Assembly (NCBI RefSeq): GCF_026241135.1 | Contig: NZ_JAPFGA010000002.1 | Span: 186,001-250,000 of the forward strand | Source: Galbibacter kalidii | Lineage (GTDB): Bacteria; Bacteroidota; Bacteroidia; Flavobacteriales; Flavobacteriaceae | Length of the DNA stretch: 64,000 bases | Reading direction: 5' to 3' | Shown: positions 25,162 to 33,778 of the stretch, in pieces | Layout: each line of letters opens with the position of its first letter | Position numbering within the stretch: the first letter of the stretch is position 1 | Notes under the pieces: model-generated | The model's database searches: none | What the model saw: the letters and a program-made list of their open reading frames with translations, nothing else | Told to the model about the DNA's origin: nothing | Translations under genes and position numbers: made by a program

Positions 25162-25926
25162 TTATTCCGAAAATGATATGAGCAACGTAGAGCTTTGCAA
25201 TTTTCCTCTTGCATTATAGTCTTCACTTTTCACCATACCTACCCCTTTGGCCAGCCATGTTTTTTGGATGTTGTCAAATTTGACCATCATCATTTTTCCA
25301 CTACTCGATTGAGTGATCACCATACAATCAAAAGTACCGGCAGAGGTGGTTATGGTTTCTGTGCCCACTACTTTTCGGTTGGAAATTTCTGTTGTCATGT
25401 TCATGTTTAATCCAGCCATATTCATTTTAATGTCAATGTTGGCATCGGGCAATATTTGTCCCTCTGAAAGGCTATTGGGAAGCTCTATATTGGTACCGGT
25501 AATTTCTGCTTCCCCATTTTGGAATTGTTGCATCATATTAGCATTCATCAGTGACTTAAAGTTCATACTCACCATACTACCATTACAGTTCATATCGAAC
25601 TCGCTTGATAAAACAGATTCTCCGTTTTTATCAAAAATTTCTGAAACAATAGTAGCTGTTGAATTTCTGTCTGAATTACTCACATTGCTCACGGTATATC
25701 TCATTGTACCATCCGTTTTTCCTTTTTTATTGAACATTTCATATTCTGAAACGTGACCCTCGTTAAAGGGGTAGTATTTGCTGCAGTTATTTTGTGAATT
25801 TTTGGCGATGGAAAGACGTTTATTGACCAGGTCTGCCGTACCACAAAAACTGTTACTTAGTGTGTTGCTTTGTGCCATAACGGTTAGGGAAAGCAACAGG
25901 GTGAATGTTGTGATTAGTGTTTTCAT
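25162..25926 (-). CDS. Secreted TapB/DUF3108-like protein
   Basis: 254 residues with a signal peptide (MKTLITTFTLLLSLTVMAQ). The pattern YYPFNEGHVSEYEMFNKKGK, then ETITTSAGTFDCMVITQSS and WLAKGVGMVKSEDYNARGK resembles the beta-rich DUF3108/TapB type secreted proteins. Function unknown. It is the last gene of the exported-protein run; its signal sequence is almost the same as that of the gene before it (MKTLIT). Confidence 0.7.
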   Translation of the reverse strand: MKTLITTFTLLLSLTVMAQSNTLSNSFCGTADLVNKRLSIAKNSQNNCSKYYPFNEGHVSEYEMFNKKGKTDGTMRYTVSNVSNSDRNSTATIVSEIFDKNGESVLSSEFDMNCNGSMVSMNFKSLMNANMMQQFQNGEAEITGTNIELPNSLSEGQILPDANIDIKMNMAGLNMNMTTEISNRKVVGTETITTSAGTFDCMVITQSSSGKMMMVKFDNIQKTWLAKGVGMVKSEDYNARGKLQSSTLLISFSE

Positions 25927-25945
25927 AATGTTTGGCTTTTAATAA

Positions 25946-26647
25946 TTATTCTTCCACCTTATCTATGTTGATTTTTTCTATCTCCAGCGGCTCATATTTC
26001 GTATAATAACTCTCAGATCCGGCGATTACAGGACTTATCTTAATTTCTTTGCTAGATGCCTCAAAATCGAACATCACTTCATTATATTGGTAATTTATGT
26101 ACCATATATCGTTTCTACTGCCCGTTACATTTGTCATTACTTTTTTACCTCTGTACACTCCGGGTTTTAATTTGATGATTATCCGGTATCTTTTCCCCAT
26201 TTCCGGATTAAACTTTAAAACCAAATACCGCATTTCGGGTAAAAATCCCGGGGCATTATTATTTAAACGCGAGTAATATTTATTTTCAGGGTATATACTG
26301 ATGTAGCGTTGGTTTTTTTGATGTTTTCCAAAATATTCAACAACGTGCATGTCTTTATCTGAAAATCTGGATGGTGTAATTTCCCAAGATTTATTGATCC
26401 TGAGATTCAATACTGACTGGCGGTTTACCCTGGCGGCAGGAAGCTTTGCTATTTGCTCGGGTTTTAAATTTTTAAACTTCCTAATGTTAATGCTTTTAGG
26501 AACTGCAATGGTTTTAACATTTAAATCGGTCTTTGTTTCAATCTTTTTGTTTACTTCTATTTTTTTGTTTGCGTTAGGTATTTTTATCTGCGCCATACTT
26601 GTATGGCTCAATACCAATAGAGAAGCTATTGTGATAAGTGTTTTCAT
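25946..26647 (-). CDS. Secreted protein of unknown function
   Basis: 233 residues with a signal peptide (SLLVLSHTSMAQ). A Lys-rich, low-complexity stretch (about 25-60, NKKIEVNKKIETKTDLN) precedes a beta-rich domain with YRIIIKLKPGVYRGKKV. No family recognised. It lies 19 bp upstream of the TapB-like gene, in one operon with it. Confidence 0.65.
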   Translation of the reverse strand: MKTLITIASLLVLSHTSMAQIKIPNANKKIEVNKKIETKTDLNVKTIAVPKSINIRKFKNLKPEQIAKLPAARVNRQSVLNLRINKSWEITPSRFSDKDMHVVEYFGKHQKNQRYISIYPENKYYSRLNNNAPGFLPEMRYLVLKFNPEMGKRYRIIIKLKPGVYRGKKVMTNVTGSRNDIWYINYQYNEVMFDFEASSKEIKISPVIAGSESYYTKYEPLEIEKINIDKVEE

Positions 26648-26711
26648 TGTTTTTCTGTTTTATTTTAGTGTTCAACTTTTTTGCATCTGTCAACTGCGGC
26701 TGTCAACATGT

Positions 26712-28463
26712 TTATTGGGGTAACACAAGCAGTTCTACCCTGCGGTTTTTTTGCCGGTTTTCATCGCTGTCGTTAGGGGCTACGGGTTGGCTGTCGCCAT
26801 ACCCTTTTAATTTCCATTTAAAATTGTTGGCCTTGTCTTTCATTAAGGTTTTTAAAAGCGTGGTTACGCTTTGTGCACGTTTTTCTGAAAGCGTTTTGTT
26901 GGCTTGTGAGCTGCCCACATTGTCGGTATGGCCTTCGACCATGATAGTGCCTTTGCCCATTTCTTCTATCTGCGGAATCAGTTCGGTTAGCAAGGCTTCG
27001 GCTTCGGGTTTGAGTTTGTGCTTACCAAATTCAAACAGCACCGAACTGTCCAGGTTGAGCCGTAAAGCACCGCCAATGGCCGCCACGGCATCTACATCGG
27101 CACCTGGAACATCACTTCTTGTATTTAAATCAGTCAATCGGATATACGTAAAAGTTTCTCCTTCATCCACATGCTCAGCAATATCAACCATGGCCGTGCC
27201 ACCATCAATTTTCCCGACTTCCAGCCATTCGCTACCATCTTTAGACAATTCAAGAATGGTGGGTTCAATGGCGCCCATTTCAAATACGTATAAATCGGGG
27301 CCGATTATATTGGTTATGGCGTTATTTGTAAATTGTAGTGTTAATTCACCTTCCAAACCGATGTTACAAATTCTTGGATCTCCTCCTGTAAAGTCGATAT
27401 TGGGCATATTGGGTTCGCCCAGAGATCCTTTTGGATACATCCCGCCATCACCGGGATTGTGGTCGATAACTTCATCGGCAAAGGAAAGTTTGCCCAATGG
27501 CAGATAGATTTGTTTGTTGCGAGAATCGATATAGGTGTTGCCAATTTCTTTATCGCCCTCACCGTGCCAGCCGGGATTGAGTTTGTAAAATGCCTCTCTA
27601 GCCCGAGATGAATACTTTATAAAGCTTTCCGCTTTTCGTTTTTGCTTTGCTTTTTGTTTCTTGATCAAGTTTTTGAAATTATCGGAAACATTGGGGTTGT
27701 TTAAAGCGGTTTCAACGGCTTCGTTGTATTTTGCTTTTGAAAGTTTCCGTGCCTGCTTTTCGTTTCTAATTTCGGGTTGTTTTTCAATGCTTTTCAGTAG
27801 TTCAACTTCTTCGGGGCTAATGCCGTAGTGTTCGGCCAAAACTTCTTGGGCTTCTTCGGGCGTGGCGTGTGCCAGTTGTTTGTAGAGCTGGCTGTTTTTT
27901 GCTGTGCTGTAAAAGGAATATCCATTGAGGCTTTCGTCAATAAAAGTGCCTTCAAATGGATTTTTTGATTGTTTGGAAGCAGCGGAACGGATTTTTTTAG
28001 GCATAACAGCATTGATGGCTTGTAAGTCTTCTTTATCCATTTTTGACAGCGTTTCGGCCAGTTTTGCAAAGTGTAGATCAATGGTGTTTTCATTGATTGC
28101 AAGACCACCGCTTTCCTCAATCTCAGGATATTTCTTCATTATTTTTTTCAGTGCATCGAGGTCTTGCTCGTCCACCGTGCTTTTGTCTATGGTATGTGAC
28201 CCCATCATTTGGTAAACCATGGTGTTTAGGTCGCTACCATTGGTCAATGCTTCTAAGGCTTCATTTACTTCGGTATTGTCTTTATCTGTATCAAACAAGT
28301 CCATAAGAACCGATGCCGGTTCTTCATCTTTTGTAGTGTTTTTGTCATTTTTGACAGGTTCTTCCGTTTCTTCATCCTTTACCTCTGTTGTCCCTTTATC
28401 CTGATTACAGGCAAAAACGCTAATTAAAATAAACAGTATCGCTATGTGTGTTGTTGTTTTCAT
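26712..28463 (-). CDS. OmpA-domain lipoprotein
   Basis: 583 residues. Lipobox SVFAC near residue 19, an acidic linker, a mostly helical Lys-rich region (about 70-310), a beta domain (about 310-470, with IGPDLYVFEMGAIEPTILEL) and a C-terminal OmpA peptidoglycan-binding domain (about 475-583) with VLFEFGKHKLKPEA, VEGHTDNVGSSQANKTLSEK and the terminal NRRVELLV. It should tether the outer membrane to peptidoglycan while displaying the middle domain. The first 60 residues are nearly the same as in the next gene upstream (28465-29004), a sign of recent duplication. One base separates the two genes. Confidence 0.85.
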   Translation of the reverse strand: MKTTTHIAILFILISVFACNQDKGTTEVKDEETEEPVKNDKNTTKDEEPASVLMDLFDTDKDNTEVNEALEALTNGSDLNTMVYQMMGSHTIDKSTVDEQDLDALKKIMKKYPEIEESGGLAINENTIDLHFAKLAETLSKMDKEDLQAINAVMPKKIRSAASKQSKNPFEGTFIDESLNGYSFYSTAKNSQLYKQLAHATPEEAQEVLAEHYGISPEEVELLKSIEKQPEIRNEKQARKLSKAKYNEAVETALNNPNVSDNFKNLIKKQKAKQKRKAESFIKYSSRAREAFYKLNPGWHGEGDKEIGNTYIDSRNKQIYLPLGKLSFADEVIDHNPGDGGMYPKGSLGEPNMPNIDFTGGDPRICNIGLEGELTLQFTNNAITNIIGPDLYVFEMGAIEPTILELSKDGSEWLEVGKIDGGTAMVDIAEHVDEGETFTYIRLTDLNTRSDVPGADVDAVAAIGGALRLNLDSSVLFEFGKHKLKPEAEALLTELIPQIEEMGKGTIMVEGHTDNVGSSQANKTLSEKRAQSVTTLLKTLMKDKANNFKWKLKGYGDSQPVAPNDSDENRQKNRRVELLVLPQ

Positions 28464-28464
28464 T

Positions 28465-29004
28465 TTAGTCTTGTTTCCCCAAATCCTCGGTTACCTCTAG
28501 TACCCAAGGGGTTGTGTTGTTTACCGATTCCAGTTTTTTGCAGTAAGTGGCCAGTACACAGCCTTGATGCAACATTATGCGACTGTCTTCCAGCCAGCCC
28601 ATTTCGCCCAGGCCAAAACCACCTTCTATTTTATGCAACTTTCCATCTTTTACGTTGTAAACCCACGCCTCGCCAAAATCGCCAAGTGGAGCAGTAAGCA
28701 GCACGAATTTTTTGTTGGGCGAGAGGTCGGCCGTCTCAAAAATGCCTTCGGCGGTGTCGGGCGTGACAATGGTATGAAGCGTGCTGTCCTGCCTTTTTAT
28801 CCAAACTTCGCCTTGTGGCGAGCCTACCAGCCCAACGGCTATTGCATGGGCTGATGCTGATTCATCATCTCTTGTAGTGTTTTTGTCTTTTTTGACAGGT
28901 TCTTCTGCTCTAACGGCACTATTATCTGCATCTTTTTTATCCTGCTTACAGGCAAAAACGCTAATTAAAATAAACAGTATCGCTATGTATGTTGTTGTTT
29001 TCAT
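28465..29004 (-). CDS. Lipoprotein of unknown function sharing duplicated leader
   Basis: 179 residues from the ATG at 29004. The lipoprotein signal (MKTTTYIAILFILISVFAC) and the following acidic linker (EEPVKKDKNTTRDDESAS) match those of the OmpA-domain lipoprotein downstream; the remainder is a small beta-rich domain (GEVWIKRQDSTLHTIVTP, FGEAWVYNVKDGKLHKIEGG) like two propeller blades. The ATG overlaps the stop of the preceding gene (ATGA). Confidence 0.7.
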   Translation of the reverse strand: MKTTTYIAILFILISVFACKQDKKDADNSAVRAEEPVKKDKNTTRDDESASAHAIAVGLVGSPQGEVWIKRQDSTLHTIVTPDTAEGIFETADLSPNKKFVLLTAPLGDFGEAWVYNVKDGKLHKIEGGFGLGEMGWLEDSRIMLHQGCVLATYCKKLESVNNTTPWVLEVTEDLGKQD

Positions 29005-29417
29005 AATTCTACACGTTTCATTTCTTTGCTGCAAGGGTCTGAACTACTGTCTTTATAGGCGTTGTTATTAATGGTAATGCTTACTTTTTTCCAAGTTTCG
29101 TTACCGGAAAGGTTTTGCCATTTTACCGTTCCGGTGTAATTACCGGCACTTTGCTCTGTAAGCCGATATCCTTCTTCGTTTAAGGTGAACTTGTATCTTT
29201 CAAGCCCGCCCAATTTGGTGTAGCGTCCTATTATTTCATTGCCTTCTTTGGCGAAGGTTATTACGCGTCCGTCGCAGCCTTCCCAAGAACCAATAATGTC
29301 CTTATCAATAGACGGTGAAGGTGTAGAAATTACCGGTACGGTTGAAGTGGCTTTACAACCCGCAAAAAGGGTTGCGAAAAGTGCAAGCAGTATCGCTATA
29401 TGTGTTGTTGTTTTCAT
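29001..29417 (-). CDS. Small lipocalin-like lipoprotein
   Basis: 138 residues. The signal MKTTTHIAILLALFATLFAGC starts like its two downstream neighbours. The mature part (IIGSWEGCDGRVITFAKEG, YRLTEQSAGNYTGTVKW) has the G-x-W start and strand pattern of lipocalin-like domains. Overlaps the next gene by 4 bp. Confidence 0.7.
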   Translation of the reverse strand: MKTTTHIAILLALFATLFAGCKATSTVPVISTPSPSIDKDIIGSWEGCDGRVITFAKEGNEIIGRYTKLGGLERYKFTLNEEGYRLTEQSAGNYTGTVKWQNLSGNETWKKVSITINNNAYKDSSSDPCSKEMKRVEL

Positions 29418-29421
29418 TGTG

Positions 29422-30795
29422 TTAATCTTTTCTTACATACGTAGTCTTCATAAATTCAAAATACATATAGCCAAAGCGGTCAAACCAGTCTTCTACGCCG
29501 TATTTGGCTTCGCATTCGCTAAGCTTGTACATGGCATTTGAAAGACTTTGTAACAGTTCTGCGTATTTATTGTCGTAAGCTTTTTCTAAATCAAGTACAG
29601 ATTTTTCGATGTTGAACTTTTGCGTTTGCCAGGCCATGCCGGATACGCCGTGATAGCCGGATACATTATCACCAAAAGCAATGGCTGCGTTGCTAAAGTT
29701 TTTTGTGCATTTGTAAATTGTAGCTAATTGCTCAAACAGATAGCGTACATTGTTAAATTCTTTACGGGCATCTAAAAAACAATCTGCACACCCTTCAATT
29801 ACGTATTCTTCTTGAAATGTATGCTGACCGATGGTTTCTTCAATATTTATAGTGCAAAACGATGGAATACGAGGTGCTGCCGCTGGCGGTGTAGAGTTTA
29901 TACATTCGGTTAGGCCTTTGTAACTTTTATATAGGTTTACTGCGCTTAGCAGGGTAGCTTTTATGCCTTTCATTTTTTTGGCAATAGCTTGGGTTTTCTT
30001 TCCAAATTCTGTATACTTATCGTCTAAATGCTCGGTAAGTTTACCTTTTTCAAGATCCTCTTGAGTAAAGAATTGATCGTCATACCAAAACCCTTCGCCG
30101 CCTGCTGGCGCATATTGAGCATTAACTGATAGTGAGCAAGTAACGAGTAAGACAATTACAGTAGCCGATTTTTTGCCCAATAGTTTTCCTGCTAAAAGTC
30201 CGATAACCAAAATAGCTACACCTAATAAAATATATAGTATAGTTTTACCGCTACCAGAATCACCGCTTGCATTATTTGAAGTATTGCCATCACTTCCGGC
30301 TTTCATTTCACTTTCTTTGATTTTTGTAAATGGGTTACCCAAATAACTTTTTTGTTGCGGGCTTGCCAGCACTATTATTGAGAAATTGACGGTTTTGTTT
30401 TCAAGCGATTTTACCTTTATACCAAACTTACTCCAGGTTCTTGTTTTAAATGAAATAATACCATCTTCTACATCTCTTGATGTTTTTACCATATTTGGGC
30501 TTTCCCAATTGTCTTGTGCTAAGCTCACTTCTATTGGGGATGCTACATCGTCTAATGGAGTAACCAAAATGTCTAAAAATTGCCACATTTCATGACCACT
30601 TACAAAATAGTAACGTGTAGAATCTACAGTACTTAAAGTAACTATGCTTTTTTCTCCCTCGTGGCCTTTACGGGTGTCTTCTTTTAATGCCAATTCAACA
30701 GGTTTTATCTTGTCATCGAGGGTAAAGGGCTGTGTAAATCCGGTATATGCCAAACCCATAAATAAAATAAGCAGTATGGTTTTTAACGGTTTCAT
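29422..30795 (-). CDS. Exported membrane-anchored protein of unknown function
   Basis: 457 residues. A signal peptide (GLAYTGFTQ), a beta-rich domain (about 25-155, with TRYYFVSGHEMWQFLDILVT), a Gly/Ser/Asn linker, a single membrane helix (about 186-207, TILYILLGVAILVIGLLAG), a second Ala-rich hydrophobic stretch ending SLSVNAQ near 228 that looks like another signal peptide, then a helical C-terminal domain with several cysteines. The internal signal-like segment suggests a fusion of two genes. No family recognised. Confidence 0.65.
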   Translation of the reverse strand: MKPLKTILLILFMGLAYTGFTQPFTLDDKIKPVELALKEDTRKGHEGEKSIVTLSTVDSTRYYFVSGHEMWQFLDILVTPLDDVASPIEVSLAQDNWESPNMVKTSRDVEDGIISFKTRTWSKFGIKVKSLENKTVNFSIIVLASPQQKSYLGNPFTKIKESEMKAGSDGNTSNNASGDSGSGKTILYILLGVAILVIGLLAGKLLGKKSATVIVLLVTCSLSVNAQYAPAGGEGFWYDDQFFTQEDLEKGKLTEHLDDKYTEFGKKTQAIAKKMKGIKATLLSAVNLYKSYKGLTECINSTPPAAAPRIPSFCTINIEETIGQHTFQEEYVIEGCADCFLDARKEFNNVRYLFEQLATIYKCTKNFSNAAIAFGDNVSGYHGVSGMAWQTQKFNIEKSVLDLEKAYDNKYAELLQSLSNAMYKLSECEAKYGVEDWFDRFGYMYFEFMKTTYVRKD

Positions 30796-30800
30796 GGCCT

Positions 30801-31427
30801 CTAATTTTGGTAATGTTGGATTAAATAATTGGCAATTTTATAGGTGTTTTGTTTCCGTCCTTCTTTTTGGGCATCGGTCAGCTTGGGGGTGTTGGGGTTT
30901 AAGTAACTGTAACTTATTTTTATAGGATTTCCATAATTGGGGTTTAACAACAACAGGAAACCTTGTACAGGGTGCCTTTTTAAATAGGTATCCCCCGATT
31001 CACTTACCCGTATATCTATTAAATCATTTTCCTGACCACCTTTTATGGCGTCTTCTACTATGTCTTTATCTCTCCATTTTTCTAGGCTTATGCCATAATT
31101 GACCGTGAAATTGCTGGGGTGGGTTACTTGATACCAACAACTGCCTTGGTAATTGCTTTGTTCTTTTACCTGACTTTCATCATAACCAAGAGCCTCGCCC
31201 AATTGGGTGGGGGTTAGCTTGCACTTTTCGCTTATGGAATACAGTTGTGTGTAATCACCCTTTTGTTTTAGGTCAATATTGTTGCCATCTGGAGCTTCGA
31301 CTTTGGCTTTTACTTCACTTTCAGAAGTGGAATTGGTAGAGTTGCCTTCTTTTTTTTCTGAATTTTTGCAGGCCGTAAATAACAATATTACTAAAGCAAT
31401 GGATGATATGACAAATGTGTTTTTCAT
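30801..31427 (-). CDS. Lipoprotein of unknown function
   Basis: 208 residues with lipobox LLFTAC near residue 20 and a Ser/Asn/Glu-rich linker. The mature domain (CKLTPTQLGEALGYDESQVK, CWYQVTHPSNFTVNYGISL) has two Cys that could form a disulfide. No known family. Five bases separate it from the next gene. Confidence 0.65.
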   Translation of the reverse strand: MKNTFVISSIALVILLFTACKNSEKKEGNSTNSTSESEVKAKVEAPDGNNIDLKQKGDYTQLYSISEKCKLTPTQLGEALGYDESQVKEQSNYQGSCWYQVTHPSNFTVNYGISLEKWRDKDIVEDAIKGGQENDLIDIRVSESGDTYLKRHPVQGFLLLLNPNYGNPIKISYSYLNPNTPKLTDAQKEGRKQNTYKIANYLIQHYQN

Positions 31428-31443
31428 AATATGTTTTTAATGT

Positions 31444-32022
31444 TTATTCGCCCCGACGTACCAAGGTTACCACCGCACCTGTCATAGCGTCTTCGATAAC
31501 GAGCTTGGTCTCGGTATGTTCCAAAATGGTTTGGGTGGTGGTTACTTTGGTAGTACTTACCTCATCCTGCGCCTGCGCCTTTACTGTCATGATGTTGCCT
31601 TCTATTTGGTAGGAGCCGGTATCATCTGTTAACAAATTGCAGTCGTTGTCGTAAAATTGGGTGCGATAAGAGCCACCGGAATAGGTAATATTCGATTTTT
31701 TGCCGCAGTCGTTCAGGTTTTCATAACCCGGAACGCCTTCAAGCGATTCGTAATACCAAGTGCCTTCAAAATTGTTGACTTCCGTTGTGGTTTCGTCTTT
31801 ATCTATTACTTTTTTAGGAACGCCAAACACAGTTTCGATGGCTTGGTCTGTTTTTTCTTCAGCCTTTTGCTCGGCCTTGCGCTCTACGGTGTTTTCCACA
31901 CCTCGCTCAGCAGCCTTTCTTGCTTTTTTACCCAGTTTCTTCAGGAATTGGGCTTCGGTTTGTTGTACGGGCATTAAAAAGGCTAGGCCCAGTAGTACAA
32001 AAAATAATGTTTTTGGTTTCAT
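31444..32022 (-). CDS. Secreted lipocalin-like protein with charged helix
   Basis: 192 residues from the ATG at 32022 (MKPKTLFFVLLGLAFLMPVQ), the position that gives a signal peptide; longer frames add 26 atypical residues. A long charged helix (ARKAAERGVENTVERKAEQK) precedes a lipocalin-like domain with FEGTWYYESLEG and ITYSGGSYRTQFYDNDC. Function unknown. Confidence 0.68.
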   Translation of the reverse strand: MKPKTLFFVLLGLAFLMPVQQTEAQFLKKLGKKARKAAERGVENTVERKAEQKAEEKTDQAIETVFGVPKKVIDKDETTTEVNNFEGTWYYESLEGVPGYENLNDCGKKSNITYSGGSYRTQFYDNDCNLLTDDTGSYQIEGNIMTVKAQAQDEVSTTKVTTTQTILEHTETKLVIEDAMTGAVVTLVRRGE

Positions 32023-32050
32023 GTTGTTACATTTTATTGTTGAAACAGGT

Positions 32051-32494
32051 TTATTCTTCACCGGGGTTTTTGTCCAAAACCATCTCTTTTGTTTCGTCAT
32101 TAATTATAGAATAGTAATCTGCCGTCATTTCAGTTTCGTTTATCGATTTGATAGTGATTTCGTAGGGATAGTCGTCGTCGAGCACTCTAAATTTTGTGTC
32201 GCTTAACCATTCGATGTTGTTGGTCTCAGAAAATCCGGCCAAGCAATCTCCACTGGCGTCATCGGTATAAAACCACTGTTCTGTGACCATATCTCCGTCG
32301 AATTCATAGTAGGTTGTTTTATAACAATCATCCATGATTTCGTTTTCAAGATAATCCAGATACCACTTTCCGGTTTCCGCAACCAGTTCTTGTACCGTGG
32401 GTTCGGGCCCAGGTGTTGGGCCGTCGTCGTCGCTGCTGCATGCCAAAAAAAGACACATTACTGTAATTGTTAATATCGTTTTTATAGTTTTCAT
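32051..32494 (-). CDS. Lipocalin-like lipoprotein
   Basis: 147 residues from the ATG at 32494 (MKTIKTILTITVMCLFLACS), with lipobox LFLAC. The mature part has ETGKWYLDYLENEIMDDC, YYEFDGDMVTEQWFY and repeated beta strands, typical of lipocalin_4-like domains. Upstream in-frame codons to 32572 lack signal character. It is one of three lipocalin-like proteins in this operon. Confidence 0.72.
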   Translation of the reverse strand: MKTIKTILTITVMCLFLACSSDDDGPTPGPEPTVQELVAETGKWYLDYLENEIMDDCYKTTYYEFDGDMVTEQWFYTDDASGDCLAGFSETNNIEWLSDTKFRVLDDDYPYEITIKSINETEMTADYYSIINDETKEMVLDKNPGEE

Positions 32495-32605
32495 TGCTTT
32501 AGTATTTAATAATTTTATAACCGGTTTATAATATCTTTTGTTAGTAGTTTCTGTTCCGTTTCCGAATGACAAATCTGATTGCCAATAGCTTTAAAGACTT
32601 TAACG

Positions 32606-33344
32606 CTATGAGATAATTTTTATAGCCATACTTAAATAAGGATCTTTGCTTATGGTCGTATATGCATCATCGTCACCGGGGTTTTCAATGTCCCCTTCAC
32701 CCTGCGTGACGGGTAGTTTGAACAATCTTGGCAACTGACTTTTATCAATAAGGGTAATGAGACTAGAAGCGCCAGGTGCTGATTCACCCATCTTCGGAAA
32801 TGCTTGTAAAGCAACATAAAACCTGGGAGTGGTTATAGAAATATCGCTCTCGATGATTGTTTTTTCGTTCCCGACACCACGATATTTTTCCATTTCATCA
32901 ATGTACCATCCCTTCTCATTTTTGTAAGTTCTTTGACTGAAACCTGTTTCTTCAGAAGCTCCTTCTTTTATTCGCCCTTCTTTTATCTTGTTGATACGAT
33001 TTGGATCATCGGCATAGTCCCTATACTTGAATAGACAAACTCTCATTGCCATTGCTGTAGTCTTGTGAGACACTGTGGTATATTCCTTCGGTATGTTTGT
33101 CTGCTGAGCGATCAAATTGGATCTCACCGCTTTTTTTCATATCTCCGATAGAAATCGGCAAATAAGACATCAGTGCTTCTTTGGTGAGTCGTTGTCCGTC
33201 TGCTACTGTATGGGTCAGCAGCTTACTTTGTGTGACTACCGCACTGTTCATAATCATTTCCTCACTGCTTTTTGCTGTGTAGTCCTTACAGCTGAACAGC
33301 AGGAAAACAATGGCAAGTAGCAGTAAACATTGAATTGGTTTCAT
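32606..33344 (-). pseudogene. Lipoprotein gene with a frameshift
   Basis: The N-terminal part (start 33344; MKPIQCLLLLAIVFLLFSCK, lipobox FLLFSC) runs to a TAG at 33021-33023. The adjacent frame then continues with KYRDYADDPNRINKIKEGR to a stop at 32606. A one-base change near 33021-33030 would join them into one protein of about 245 residues (SIQ then YRDYADDP). I read this as a single lipoprotein gene broken by a recent frameshift or by a sequence error. It is first in the exported-protein run. Confidence 0.6.
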
Positions 33345-33778
33345 TACATTAGTTTTGGTTTTTACATATTAGTTTTATCTATAAAGAGTGCGTTCCTTCT
33401 ATTCAAGGGGTTTCTTTAATTGATCAAATTTTCAGCTAGAGGGGTAGTCTTTGTTTTGGATGAGGTTTCCTGAATGTCATATTCACAAACAAGAGCACTT
33501 CTTACTATCAGGTCTCGTTGTTTGAACGAAGTAGGGTTATGAGGTCGGTTCATTGTTATCACTATTAGGTTTGACCTACAATTTTTATTTGAAGTCTCTT
33601 CCCTGTATAGAATTCAAGGCAAAGAATAACAGCAAATAACAAACTAATAGGCACTGGCTTGGTTTAATATTGATGTCTAAAAGTAGTATGTTATAGAAAT
33701 GAAACCTGTAAGTATTGTAACAAAGCCTATGATATATGTAACACGCCTGTAAACCCAGTGTTTATCGAATGTAGAAGA
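33345..33778. other. Intergenic region upstream of exported-protein operon
   Basis: No gene seen. It separates the two-component regulator's 3' end from the first lipoprotein gene and presumably holds the operon promoter and operator; no clear consensus promoter or repeat was found. Confidence 0.5.
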
